Source: Adineta vaga (Eukaryota > Rotifera). Taken from it: a DNA stretch of 64,000 bases. The first letter of the stretch is position 1, and each line of letters starts with the position of its first letter. The stretch is from the NCBI GenBank assembly GCA_021613535.1, contig CP075495.1, positions 6,882,001-6,946,000 on the forward strand, read 5' to 3'. The position numbers and the translations under genes were made by a program. Below, one piece after another: positions 24,677 through 38,086 of the stretch. A model generated the notes under the pieces. It did not search any database. It saw nothing but the letters and a program-made list of their open reading frames with translations, and was not told the origin of the DNA.

Positions 24677-27203
24677 ATGTCAGCCGGTATTATGCCTGAT
24701 ATATACCGGCATACGGCTCGTAAAAGTACTGTAACGAAAACATTGAAATCATCAACAAATGTTCCTCTATGTAATCCTTCATCAACACACTATGCAATTT
24801 ATAATAATAATGATAATGAAACTCAACAAGAACCTATCTTTGATGCAATTCAATGTAATATTAAATTAGAAGAAGATATTCCACAACAACAAGAGACATT
24901 TCTTATTATACCTGATAATGAAATAGAACAAATAATTATTGAAGAAGAACAGAGTCATATCGATGAAGATGTTCTTTTTGATATTATGGAACAAATGTTA
25001 AATCTAATCACTCAATCTTCAATGGATGTGATCCAGTCGAATAGTACTCAGGTAAATTTTATCCATCTAAAATATTCGATATAGTTTTTCCGAAACTATT
25101 TTATCTATTTAGATACAAAGAACTTTTTCATTAGATACTCAGGATGTCCACAATGTATTAGATTCACTAATGGATCAAGTCCATGAGAATGATAATACAG
25201 ATCGTATGTTTTGTATATGAGGAAAATTTAATCATTTACTTTTTCCATTCTAGTTTTACCTTCAATAGGTACTGAACGAACAGAAGTTGATGTACATACC
25301 AGTGTAGATGAACAAACACCAATGGAATGTGGTGAACAAATATCGACTACTACACGACCACAAACTGATGATGATATTGTAGAAATTAAAAGTAGGTCAA
25401 AATTCTCGTATATATATGAATAATGTTTTCGAAGATTGATGAAAATGTATATTTTGTATTCATTATGAAAAACTTAAGATTTCATTCGCTGAATTTACAA
25501 GAATTTAACAAGATCATATTATGGAATGAATACATGACATCATACTTTGAAATTTTTCTGCTTCTTCTTAAATCTAATTGAATCAAATGATATATTAACA
25601 AATTAAATTTTTATAAAACATATTTTAGTACCATTAAATGAACATCATTCTCAGTCGTGTACATGTCACTGTCATAAGCCAGTATCACCTCACAACGATG
25701 ATTATCTTCTATTCGAACAAGCATTAAAACAAACTCGACAAGAACAACAACAACAAAAATTACTTAATAGCAATTGTCTTATTCAAACATTAAAACGACA
25801 ACATGAAGAATTAATAAATCTTTATCAACAGAATAAAAATCAGAAATCCTTCAGTCCTACTAAAATTGATCGAGAACAACAAACATTAAAATTAAATGTA
25901 CATGATTCTCAGATGCAAACTGATGTTGTATCGACGAACAATAGTAAAGCTTCAGTGCAACAAAAATCAATGATTACATCGACGATGACTTCGCAAACAA
26001 CAAACAATAATCATATTACACAACTAGCTATACGAAATTATAGTACAGCGCATGATTCAACTCCCGGATCATCTAATTCAACTTTACCACACCTCACACC
26101 TCGCTTATCAGCAAATACAACATCAACGACAACAACAGTTACGAATAAAAAATCAACTATCACTAGAAAACTGCAATCGTTACAAATGGTCAATCAAGCA
26201 TTCCCCTACTTCCTCCACCACCTCGATTATTAACAACAACTACTTCTGCCAACACATCTCATGATATTGTTGATTTAACAGAAGAAGATGAAGATGATAC
26301 TACGAGTCGAGTACCAACTCAACGAACTGCACCTATGAGACAGGTTCGAAAAAAATGTTTTCTTTTTTGTTCTTTTCATTTTCAAAGTTCTTTTGTTATC
26401 ATTAGTCGACATCAGCTACTCATCTTCCGACAACATCAGCAACAGCGACAACTACGGCTACTCGTATTCGTGAGTTTTAATTACTGATAATGCTCAAAAT
26501 AGAAGATTTGTCTTTTAGGACCAATCAATCGTGCTATTCGTCCAAATAATACGACTACAAACGGACAGGTAAACGAATAGAAAGAAATGAAATGATATAT
26601 TCGTTATCAGTTTCGTAATGTGTTAGTTTCAAATTACATCATATTAATCGAATGAATACAAAAAGAAAAAAAGATTTACTTATTCAGAAGAGAAATATGT
26701 TATTAACATCGGCAACCAATAAAATCTCTCTTTTCATTTTCCCTTAGACATTTCCTTTACGTCCATTACCTGAACATGTTCCATGTGATCATAGTATTGC
26801 TCGACCACAATTAGGTATTACACAAGAGAATGCAACAGTACGTTTGACATGGAATCTACCATTGACACCAATGGAATCAATTCAAAACTATGAAATCTTT
26901 GCCTATAAACAAAATGCCACAGTCACAACATCCGATTGGAAAAAAGTATGTAGTTTCTTCCACATATGATTATAGTTTGTCATGGTCATTTTATTTTAGA
27001 TTGGTACAGTTAAATCTATGCGTTTACCCATGGCTGTAACATTAAAAGAATTTCAATCCAATAGTCACTATGCTTTTGCTGTTCGAGCTGTATCTATAAC
27101 TAATACGACTGGTCCATTTTGTGAACCAAGAACAATCTTTACGGGAAATACACCTGTTCAACCACTGCATACAAGTCAATTATTAAATGTTCCAATATCA
27201 TAA
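24677..27203 (+). CDS. ATF7IP: ATF7IP/windei homologue (SETDB1 cofactor), with apparent frameshift
   Basis: Exons 24677-25051, 25113-25203, 25254-25391, 25629-26343, 26406-26469, 26519-26568, 26748-26945 and 27000-27203. ATF7IP stabilises the H3K9 methyltransferase SETDB1 and links it to silencing. The last two exons encode the C-terminal fibronectin-III domain, with the family signature SDWKKIGTVKSMRLPMAVTL and HYAFAVRAVS...GPFCEPRTIF. An acidic SUMO-interacting motif (DIVDLTEEDEDD) is encoded near 26264-26300. The middle is Gln- and Thr-rich with a likely coiled coil (LKQTRQEQQQQKLL). The frame changes within 26167-26233: all other exon phases fit only if one base is missing, most simply in the CCCC at 26203-26206. 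The acceptor at 24669-24670 lies 6 nt before the ATG. Confidence 0.85.
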
Positions 27204-27530
27204 CAATCGTTCTATTCTTAACCTTCTCGATCAAAACATTCTATATATATATATATATATATAAATATATTATGTGCGTTTGTAAATAACGTAAACACTC
27301 GTTTAACTATGTCTTTAAGCGTTAGTGTTTTCTCTTTTTTTTGACGTATTCTTATTTCTTGTCAGTTTGTTTTTCTTTTGTTATTGTGCTTTCTATGCAC
27401 AAATACTTATGATGAAAACAAAATAACTATTCTTTTCTCTTTTTCTTCTTCTTTTGTTCGTGTATTTGATGATGATGTGAAAAGAAATGACATAATAGTG
27501 TTCCTTTTTTTTTTCTTTCACAGATATGTA
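27204..27530. other. Intergenic, 327 bp, with (TA)n
   Basis: Short spacer with a (TA)n microsatellite at about 27242-27262 and a pyrimidine tract plus AG (27522-27523) just before the next start codon. No gene was seen. Confidence 0.55.
27242..27262. repeat. (TA)n microsatellite
   Basis: Alternating T and A for about 20 bases downstream of the ATF7IP stop. Confidence 0.85.
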
Positions 27531-30500
27531 ATGTCTTCCAGTGAAGAATTGATTGAATTAGTTAAAAAATTAAAACGTGAACGATCCTTTGTTGCTGCCG
27601 AACAGAAACATATTCGAGAACAGTATATTCAAGTAATATCACTCTCATTTATTCTCGTATCTTTGTAATGTAATCGATTCCTTATTTTAGCTTCTTAAAC
27701 TTGCTGAACATGTTCAACATCGTCAATGGATTACATGTCATCAACGTTACATTCTTTCATCATTAATTTATCCAAATCGTAATGATCAAAATATTCAACC
27801 GAAATCAAGTTTTCAACATATACAAAATCTTGATAATATATCATTTATTGATTCACACAAATGTTTTATTTATTTACAAGATTTACCATACTTACGATTT
27901 TTAACATATCTAAGACAACAACCGAATTTATTAGCATTATGTTTAGCATATATAGAGAAAGCCGAAGGACTATTAATTAATATTACCATACCAATATTAA
28001 TCTCAGCAATTTACAATCAATGTTTATACTATGATGATGAATTGTATATTCTAGAATTACTTCGATCATTAATTGATATACAATTAAGAAATGAATCAAA
28101 TCCAAGAATTGTTCTACAACGAGCATCATGTTCATTTAAAATTGTTTTTGATGCATTTCTAACAGCATCACAATCTTGTAAACTTTGTAAGTTAAATCCA
28201 AAGTTTCTTTTGAATGTTTACAATGATAAATTTTCTATTTAGTTCTAACAGCAATATTACATGAGCCAATTATGCAATTACTTATTGATGTAAATATTTT
28301 TTTTGTTTTCAAATTCATATGTTTAATTGAAGATATTAGTGTGCACATATTTTTTTCTTTCTTCTATTTTTAGGACGAATGTTTTTATGATATTAATCCT
28401 GATATATCATTAAATCGATTTTCTAAACAAGAACGTTTGAAAAAGTAGAAAAATCTTTATCTGAATTTGAAATAAATGAATGTTTTTTATATGTCTTTCT
28501 TCTGTAGATTCGGTCAAACAGGTACGCGAGATTATTTCGAAAAAATCCAGAAATATCGTAATGTTATTCTTACAAAATTATATACATTTACATCTACATT
28601 TGTGGAAAGTTTACGAAATGGATTGAATTTCTTTCCAACATCTTTATCATTTTTAATTTCACAAATGTTTACGATTTTATCAAAATCAAGTGAATTATCA
28701 TTAAGAGAAATACGTTGTTTATGTTGTGATATAATCATGACATTTTTTATTGGACCAGCTATATGTGAACCAGAAAAACATGGTATCATTGCTGATATAC
28801 CAATAAGTACCATAGCACGACATAATTTAAATCAAGTATGTGAAAAAGATCCAACGATGACAAAATGACAGTCACTTGTTTATTTAGATTGCTATTATAC
28901 TACAGACATTGGCAATGTCCAATGATACAGATCCGAAAACAAAAGATCTTTATAGTAAATTCAAAGAGGTAATTTAACAAAAAGAATCCAAAGCTTTTTC
29001 TTATTGATTGAAACCTTTTAAAATATTATTTTAGTCAGAATCATCTGTTTCTGTGAGTTTTATATACATATATATATATGTTGTTAATTTTCCTTAGAAA
29101 TCTCTCTATATATATAACACATATAGGAAACAACTAATTTGTTGAATTCTATTTAATCAATTTTATTTATTGCATCATACGCAAGAATTACAAACTAGAT
29201 TGATCATCTGTTATGTTAGTTGTCTGTATAACTGGCAATACGAGATCAAATAGTCAGGATTTTCTTTTATTGCAAAATAGTATCATAGAGTAAATGAACT
29301 GATCTTTTTCTACGTATGATTTCAATAATAAATTGAGAAAAAAGTATTCAACAGTCGTATTTTAGCACTAAAATCCCTATTTACACTTTTTGTTTCATTA
29401 CCTTTCTGTTATTGATATATTTGTGCACTACTTTCTGATTATTTTTATTCCTCTGAAAGAAAACCTTTGAATTTTAATTTATGTTTAGAATTGCGTATCA
29501 AGTATTTTGGATAGTTTAATTGATTCAAGTCGAAATGTGATCTATCCATTACGTTCAACAACAATATCAACGACTAATATAAATAGAACGACAATTTTAA
29601 TAACTCAAAAACAACTTCGACAATTAGTCTGTCAAATTATTATGTTCAATTTGATTAATCAGTAAATTTCCCTTTTTTTACTATAGATTGCATTTTGTCG
29701 TCGAGCATCTCCTGAAATTAATGATAATGAATCAAAACAACAATTAGAAGGATATTTAAAAGCATTATTACCTTTCGAAGAATGTCTCAAACCATCTTAT
29801 TTAGCACCAATACCAGTTATTGCAAATGTTAATGAACAACAAACCGAGCATAATCATCGACATCATCGACGACCAAATGGAACACGAGGTTGTCAAACTT
29901 TGATTAATATTTTTAGCATTAGTTTGTTTTTTAAACAGATTCACACACAGCCAAAGTTGAACGTATAGAACCGATACAATATTCTGAAGATGTTATTGTT
30001 TTTACTTTGGAATCTAGTGATAATGAATGCCCTGGCATGTTATCCGAAGAAAAAGTAACATATTTTTCGTTATCAAGAGAACTAAAAATCAAAATGATAT
30101 CCTTTGTTAGGTTTTGCAAGAAAATGAAAGAACAAAATTATTGAAAACATCAAGTGCTAACGAATTTGACCCATCAGCGACAGAAAAACGACTTCGTTTT
30201 CGTTTGAATGATAATTGTAGTGTTGGAAATATTAGTGATAATCTAGAAGGTCTAGAAGGTATCAGTGAAGGTGCAGCATCAACAGGCAATTTAAGTGTGA
30301 CATCATCTTGTGATGATTTGGATAAAGCAACGAATGAAATTGAAGCTGATCCTCTATTCGATAATGGCTCTGTTAGTGGACGAGGTACTAATACTTACAT
30401 ATCTGAAATCCTTTATCAACATATTAATTCTTGCTTTCTCTTTGTAGCGACACCGAATCTTTCTGGTCGTGATACTCCATCGTCTCATATTAGTCTCGAT

Positions 30501-33500
30501 AGTAGTGATCGACGAACAACAAGCACAAATAATGCACATTCTCATACACATGATAATACGATAAATAATCAATCTGCAACAACAAACAATATGCATAATC
30601 CTCTTATGGCATCAACACAACGTGGACCTATTTTACCGATTGTGGTACAAAAACCATTTCGTGAAGATGTCTCGGATAAATTCAATTTATTTGATTTACC
30701 ACAACAACGTCCAAATGTTGAAGCAGGTAAACATAAAACATAAATAATTATGAATTTTCCCATACGAATTATGAATTCCTAGGTGATGAGACACGTTCAA
30801 CAATATCTGATAATTGGTCAACAACAAATGCTGGAATATCAGAAATCGATGGACAAGAACAAGCAGCTGCACGATTGAATGAAATTGCTGAAGAATTACC
30901 TTTCGTTGATCATCGTCGTAGTAATGATCTTGTCTTACCTGAAGGTCATGCATTAGTAAGTTATTTTTGATTTTCAATTATCTGTTGATACTACAAACCA
31001 TAACTGAATTTATAGGCATTGAATAATAATAATAAACCAATTGATCAACAATCAGATTGTTGGAGTACAGAAGCATTTGCAAGTGATAGTGAAACACAAA
31101 GTGAAGATGGGTCAAATATTTTACGACTTGCCAGTAATTATAGTACAGCTTCAACGTTTAATATCAATGATCCTTTAGGTAGATTGATATATTGTGTTTA
31201 AAATAGAAAATATTGATTTTTATTTAGTTCCTTCTTTTACTATGGATGCTAATTCAACAATATCAATGGAAGAATTAACTAGACAACACAAACGATTGAC
31301 TATAACAACAACTTCGGTAGCAACAGCAGCAACATCAAAGTAAGATTTCTATTTATAACTTATCTCGAATTTACCGTCATTTGGTTTTATAGAGTAACCG
31401 ATCCAGTAGATATACTTCTAATGAAATCATCATTGGAAAGTCTACCATCAGTGAGTAAAACTTTCAGTATCTCCTATGAATGTTTTTATTCATTAATCTA
31501 GATATACGACAGTGGTATTCTACTTGATAGTGGACGATCTTCTCAACAAACTGCACCACCTTTAAAATCACCAACAGAATCACGTTCAGTTCATTTTCCA
31601 CTTATAGATTTCTCTAATGACACACAAAATACTAATAATAATGCGTCTACTACACCTTTTGATCAAGCATCCACTTTAGTTACAACACAAAATATTGGTT
31701 TATTCAATATGGCAACAGGAAATTCAATTATAAAACCGGTACGAAATGGATTTTGAAATGAATGATAAATTTTCAACAATAAAATATTGTTTGTTTCTTT
31801 TACAGTCAACTACAACTAAATCTAGTGAAAAACGTTCATCAAGTGCAATATCTGCCTTACGTCGTCGATTAGTTGGAAGTAATAGTAGTTCACATCGTCG
31901 AGATCGTAGTATTCCAGAAGATGATCATCCACAGACAGAAATAAATTCAGTTGAAACAGTATCTGCTGATGATATTCTCGCTAGATATTCGAATAAAGGA
32001 ACAACAAGTATCGATAGTGGATCAAAAATTACTGCAATAATCGACGAAACTCATACTGAAACAAATACAGTAAGTATTATTTTAAAGAATTTTGATTTCA
32101 TACATAATCATATCTTTGAAGGTTGATGCATTTACTGATACTATTCCTTATTATGATCCAACAAATTTGGATACATGTCGTGCATTTATTGATGCAAAAA
32201 AGAAACTACGTATTGTTCTTGCAGCAGCTGATACTGACTCCATTAATTGCCTTAATTCACCTTTAAATTTTGTTCAATATTTATCAGAATCGCAACAACA
32301 GCAACAACAGCAACAAAATGGTTCCGTATCAGTCATATTATCATCAAATCGCAAATCATCGAATAATTTAATTCTTTTTCTTCGTTCTCAACTTTATGAA
32401 GCTATTGCCTTACAAGATCGTGATTTACAAGCCCAATTATATGAAACCTTACGTTCTGTTCAACAATTTAATGAGAATGAATGTAAAGAAATAATTCGTT
32501 CAATGATTGATGATTATCGTTTGAGATCTGCTTATATTGCATATTTGGTGAAAAATAATGAGAATCTTTTAAATATTACATATCATCAAGACAGATTACT
32601 TGTACGAATACAACGGTAAGATGATAAAGAAATACTATCGAATTCATGTTTTATAAATACATTTTATTTTTAGGGATCAAGATTTATGCAAACAAAATCT
32701 AATTAATTATCTGGTTAAATTATTTCTTGATAGTAAAGAACATCTATTACATAAATTAATCGATAAATTTTCACATTTATCTATTGCCGAAGAAAAAATG
32801 CATTTAATTGAATTATTTCTCGAAGATTGTTGTCGAGAAATTACTTCTGATATCAATTGGAAAAGTAAGTCGAATTTTTCGAAAAACAAAACAAAACAAT
32901 CAATCCAAATATCTCTTTTTCTACCTTAAGCTGCTTCACCCGAACAACTTACCATGTCACAAACATCAATTGAACGTATGGTTATGGCTAAAATCTATAC
33001 TGCTGCATTATATCCAAACGGACAAATTGATGTACAGCGAGATCAGTATGGAATTTGGTTTCTTTTTACGATATTTTCAACTAGTTTTTCTTATTTTACA
33101 GAATTTTCAGTGGCCATATACGAACTCTTGCTGAACAACTTGATCCTAATCATCAAAAATTACGTATACAAAAAGTCTGTCAACGAGAATGTCCATGGCC
33201 ATCAGCTCAAGCTGAACTTCGCTTAATCAATGCCTATAAAGTAAATTTACTAAGGTTTAAATCAAATTAAGCTTTTTACTTTTGTTTATCAATAGACACC
33301 ACGAGATAAAGTTGCTTGTGTACAACGATGTATACGTATCATACAAAATTTAATTCGTTTAGCATCCAATTCAGCTGCTGGTGCTGATGATACAATTCCC
33401 ATCTTAATCTATGTTATCGTCAAAGCTAATCCACCTAATCTTCTATCAATAATGCAGTAAGTATTCTAAAAAAGAGTGTCTTCTGTTTTTTTTTCTCAAT

Positions 33501-33621
33501 GCATGTTTATTCATTATCTAGATATGTACAAGATTTATATTCATCACGTTTTACCGATGAAGAAAGTTATTATTGGACAATGTTTGTGTCGGGTGTTAAA
33601 TTCATTCATGAGATGATCTAA
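27531..33621 (+). CDS. GAPVD1: GAPVD1/RME-6: RasGAP-like and VPS9 domain endocytic regulator
   Basis: Multi-exon gene, ATG 27531, stop TAA 33619. The family acts on clathrin-coated vesicles and early endosomes, with a RasGAP-like N-terminus and a C-terminal VPS9 domain that activates Rab5. The first exon encodes MSSSEELIELVKKLKRER. The GAP part (about 27691-28970) has KLFLTAILHEPIMQLLIDDE and FIGPAICEPEKHGIIADIPI, very close to vertebrate GAPVD1. A long acidic, Ser/Thr-rich disordered middle (about 29880-32080) follows. The end is helical VPS9: RQQERECPWPSA-like ECPWPSAQAELRLINAYK, RDKVACVQRCIRIIQNLIRL and DDTIPILIYVIVKANPPNLL. An 18-nt exon lies at 29035-29052, and a 436-bp intron follows it. 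An exact exon list was not completed for the middle. The acceptor at 27523 is 7 nt before the ATG. Confidence 0.9.
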
Positions 33622-36286
33622 ATATTTAATTGGACAAAACAAAACTTTCCTATCTTTATAATCAGATATGAAGTGTTTTTTTTGTTTACCAAAAAATTCT
33701 TAATCAAGTCATTGTGTGATTCGTCTATATATAGTTTTTTTTTCTTTATGCTGTAATTTTTTTCTCGATTAAATTCAACACAAATCAACAGACATTTATA
33801 GATGTATAAGATATTCCTGTGCTTTTCCCCCCTTGGCATTCTCGTTTGCATACAACTCCGAATTAAATTCGATGATTTCATATTTTATTTTCTTCTTTTT
33901 CTGTATGATTTTTCTTCTTCTTCAACGGCACTATTTGATTGAGTTATTAACTTCTTTTTTCTTTTGCATATTAAATCAAAAGAGATATTTTATTTATGAT
34001 GACTGGTATACTTCGATATTATTATAATAACAACAAATTGTACGATGACATTTTATATCAATATCTTAACATATATCTTCGAATGATTCTAGTGAAGATA
34101 TGTCACGTAAAATATGTTTCGTATAAACAGTCATCGGCGATACTAATCTTTGATGAAAAATAACCTTCATATTGAATATATCATCTGTTTTCTTCTAGGC
34201 ATGTAGCTTTGAATATCTTCAAGTCGATGCGACTAGCTAGAGTATGGATTTTGGTTTTACTTGTTGATAGTGTTGCTGTATGAAATAGAATATCCATGTA
34301 ATATAATAAGTCTCTAGATCTATCAATTTCGCCAAGATTGACATCAGTTCTAGTAGTTGTTCTGATAAGTTATATTTGACATGAAGAATATCGATAATAA
34401 AAAAGAATAAATGATAGTGATGATTAACTAGAAAATGATTAGTTATCGTTGTATATTAGTATGCAGTTCACATAGGATGTTCATATTTTAATTGATATTA
34501 ATGATGAATCCAACTGATTATTTTTCATTTTGGAACTTGTTTCTTTTTTTGAATACATTCATTCATATGAATATTTCTGCTGTTTACTTAAAAGATTTGA
34601 TAGAATCATTAAATTAAGACATACATTTTTGAGAGTTTTATAGATATTTCGTGATATGGTTCAACAGACATTAGAATTTTTTGATTTCTTCTCAACTAAT
34701 TCAATGATTATCAGAACTCTTATGATTTTGTTTATTGAGTAATTTCCGCTGAAGGATGAGATTATATTAGTTCCTTTATTGATTTGGATGGCAACTCTTT
34801 AGGGATTATTTACTATGAATTTGAATTGTTAGAATTATTTCACAAATAAAATTATCAAAACAAAATTGCAATACGCAGTCTTATTTGCTTTCATTTATCT
34901 TCGTTTGCTTCAATTAGAAATGATTGTAACATTTAGAACAACCTATGGAACATACGATTAATCATACTAGTTAGAACACTATCGCGTCTGAACATTCCAA
35001 GATATTTTCATCTTATCAGAAAAACGAGAAAAAAGAAAGTTAATACAATACTCGTTGTTTTTTCATTCGAGCTGTTTCTATGCTATAAAAGATAAGCATC
35101 ATGCATAGCTGCTATATCTGTAAGTTTCCATGATGAATAGGAAATGTTCTATGTAGACAGAGAACGATAACTGACTCTATTATTGAGATCTAATCTCTAT
35201 TAAAACATCAATAAGACACTTAGAGCAATACGTTATCTTACATCATTAGAAAAGTGGTTGTGAATGTTTTAAATAAGACAAATTCGAAATACAGCTCGAT
35301 TATTCCACACATAAAACAAAACTATCTTTTGATTGATTGAAATTGACGTGCATAGTTATTTGAACATGCTTGAATGAACAAATAAGTACGAAATTGGTTA
35401 TTTGACTGTTGCACATTTCAGTCAATGTAGCATAATGTTATAAATAGTATTCCGATGTAAATTAACTAGTGTTTCCTTCCGTCTACTAAATTAGTTGTTA
35501 TTCTTCGGGATAAAATCTATCATATTCAAAATCTAGCAAGCATTCGAATAGTCATTTGAACAAAATATCATTGTTGCTAAAATCTAATTTTCACGCGCTC
35601 GATAGAAATAAACATCATGTCTGTAATCATATTTTTCATGGTATAACGACCTTATTGAACAAAGATTCTTCTTCTTCTTCTTCTAAGTAACATTTTGGCA
35701 TTCTAAAGAAATAATCGATAAAAAGATTTTCTCTCAACTACTCATGAAAAAAGAAATTCAAGTTTTGACTGCGAGAACATAATTGATGCTTTCATTACTC
35801 ATCTTAAGTGCACTTAACTAATATCGAAGAAACCGTTACTTGTTTTCTTTCATTTCCTTTTTTTTGTTCAAATGACTTCAATAAATAGACAGAAGACTAG
35901 ATATAGTTTTATCTATGTTTTTTTCGCAAATAAGACAAATGCTCGAGCAGAACGTCGCTCTCATATTTAAGAAGAAAGAAGGATCATAAGAAAAAATCTT
36001 TAGTTGAGCATCCATATAAACTTTCCAAACGCACGAGTAAGGTTTCGCTGAAATCGTCATAACAACTTTCTGCATATCTACTGATTGATATATGTGAATA
36101 CATACAAATCACTTCGAAATAGTCGCAGATGTCACTAAACATGACCTAACTAGATCTTCATTGGTTCATTTATTTTTCATAACTCTCGGATATATATATA
36201 TGATATGCGTGTGGTGTTTGTGTTGTGTATAATGTTCTTCTTCTTCTTCTGCATTGTGTAGCTATGTCTTTCTTTACAATGTATTG
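33622..36286. other. Intergenic, 2.7 kb
   Basis: AT-rich, with a TTC/TCT run near 35668-35684 and another at about 36238-36250. No convincing coding exon or RNA gene. It may contain the GAPVD1 3'-UTR and regulatory DNA of the next gene. Confidence 0.5.
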
Positions 36287-37202
36287 ATGGAGAACGAATC
36301 ATCAGTTCTTCGTCTCCGACGAAAACTTAGTGAATTATCACGTGAATATTCCAAAGAAAAACAAGTTCAACCTCGAAGTAAATCTGCAAATGGTCGATTA
36401 CCTGCTACTGATCCTAATGATAGTTTTCGTTATCGACGAATGAAAAAAAAAGTAGTCAAGAAGAAGAGAAACAATCGAATTTTTCTATGAAAATTTGTAT
36501 CATTTAGGTTGATGTTCTTCGTACACAAATTGATGCTGCTATTCAGGATGATTCTTCTATTTCTGTGAATGAAACTACGAATTTACCAAAAGACATGATT
36601 CCGACACGTGATAATCAGGAAATTTTGTCCAAAAAGAAACCAATGATGACCGATGATCAATATCTTGTGACAAGTGAACTTGTTCAAGTTCTTCATAGTA
36701 AACAAACGAGAATTGATGAATTAGAAATACGTTTAAAACAAGTTGAACATCAAGAATCTCAGTGGAAGGTAAAAATACATGATTCGATTTATTCACATGA
36801 TTATATCTTCTTATCTTCAGGTAAAATACGAACGAGAATGTAATCGTTGTGAATTATTACAAGCAAGAATAATTGCAGTTGAAAGAGAATTATTAAATCG
36901 AAAATATCAATCTAAAGTTCTCGGTCAATTACAAACAGATGTCAAACGACTTAATACTGCTTTCGATTCTTTAGAAGTAAATAAATGTTACTTTCTAGTT
37001 TCATTCAACGATTTTGATTTTCATTAGGTAGAAAATACCCAATTGAATGTTCAATTATCACTTGCACGTACAAATCATCTGTCATCTCAACTTGATAGAT
37101 TTCGACATGGTAAATTAAACAAAATTTTTCAATAATAATTTCTTTTTATCTTTATCTTTTCTTTCAGAATTAGCACATGCTTGTCATGAATCATTATGTT
37201 AG
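36287..37202 (+). CDS. Small coiled-coil protein, unassigned
   Basis: Five exons (36287-36451, 36508-36768, 36821-36976, 37028-37109, 37168-37202) are fully in phase and give 232 aa. The N-terminus is basic (LRLRRKLSELSREYSKEKQ, RYRRMKKK). From about residue 100 the sequence is predicted to be helical and coiled-coil (SKQTRIDELEIRLKQVEHQE; RIIAVERELLNRKYQSKVLG; LSLARTNHLSSQLDRFRHEL), and it ends ACHESLC. No named domain was recognised. A structural or centrosome-type role would be only a guess. ATG 36287 was chosen because the upstream frame has no ATG. Confidence 0.7.
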
Positions 37203-38086
37203 ATCAGATATATTCAATTATTTATGACATTCAAATTAGATTTTACCTAATTGAAATTATCTACTTCCTTAACATATCATATAAATGCCTTCGTTCATTG
37301 TTTTTTTTCTTCTTTTTTGAAATAATTTTTCCTCTTTTTTTTTATTTACATAATATTGAAATATTATTTGTTAGAATGAATAAATAGAATCTATTGGAAT
37401 AACTAAGTTCTTCTTTTTCCCAACTAAAAGATTAGTCGTAGGTAATAATTTCATTAGAAGAAGTGTTGAAATGATTTATCGAACGGAATGAAGTGATGAA
37501 ATCAAGAAAAAAAAGCATATCAACTTTGATCTTGTCAGTTGTAACATTCAAGGTAAATTTAACATTCAGAAAATTCATTAGTACTTTGATTATTAATTAC
37601 ATCTACCATTTTGTAAGAGAGAAAATAGCGTTTTGACCTACAGATCTCCGCATATATAAAACAAATAACTGTGTTTTATAGTAAACGGAGTATGTGATGA
37701 TAACAACAATGATATTTCATATATTGAGTTAGACAAGTCGAAGAATGATATCATCTATGGAGATAAATCAATAGGTTACGATCTATATGTCTAACCAGTT
37801 GTTAGTAGAAGTGATGACAAAAACTGATCTTATCTGTTTGCTAATACAAGATAAGGTTTTTGAAAAAAAAGAAATCTTATTTTTCAATTGTGCTAAAAAA
37901 ATAAAATAAAAATTGTCGTATAGATGCAGAGCATAAGATAAACTTTGCTCTGATAATATTCTACTTGTTCATGCTGACGAATTATAGTATAAGGATGACA
38001 CAGACAACAATAAAAAAACAATTCTTCAAGAACATTTTTCTGATATTTAACTAAGATATTCACATGATAAGAACAGTTAAATCTAA
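37203..38086. other. Intergenic, 0.9 kb
   Basis: AT-rich spacer with T-runs near 37300-37350. No gene was recognised. Confidence 0.45.
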
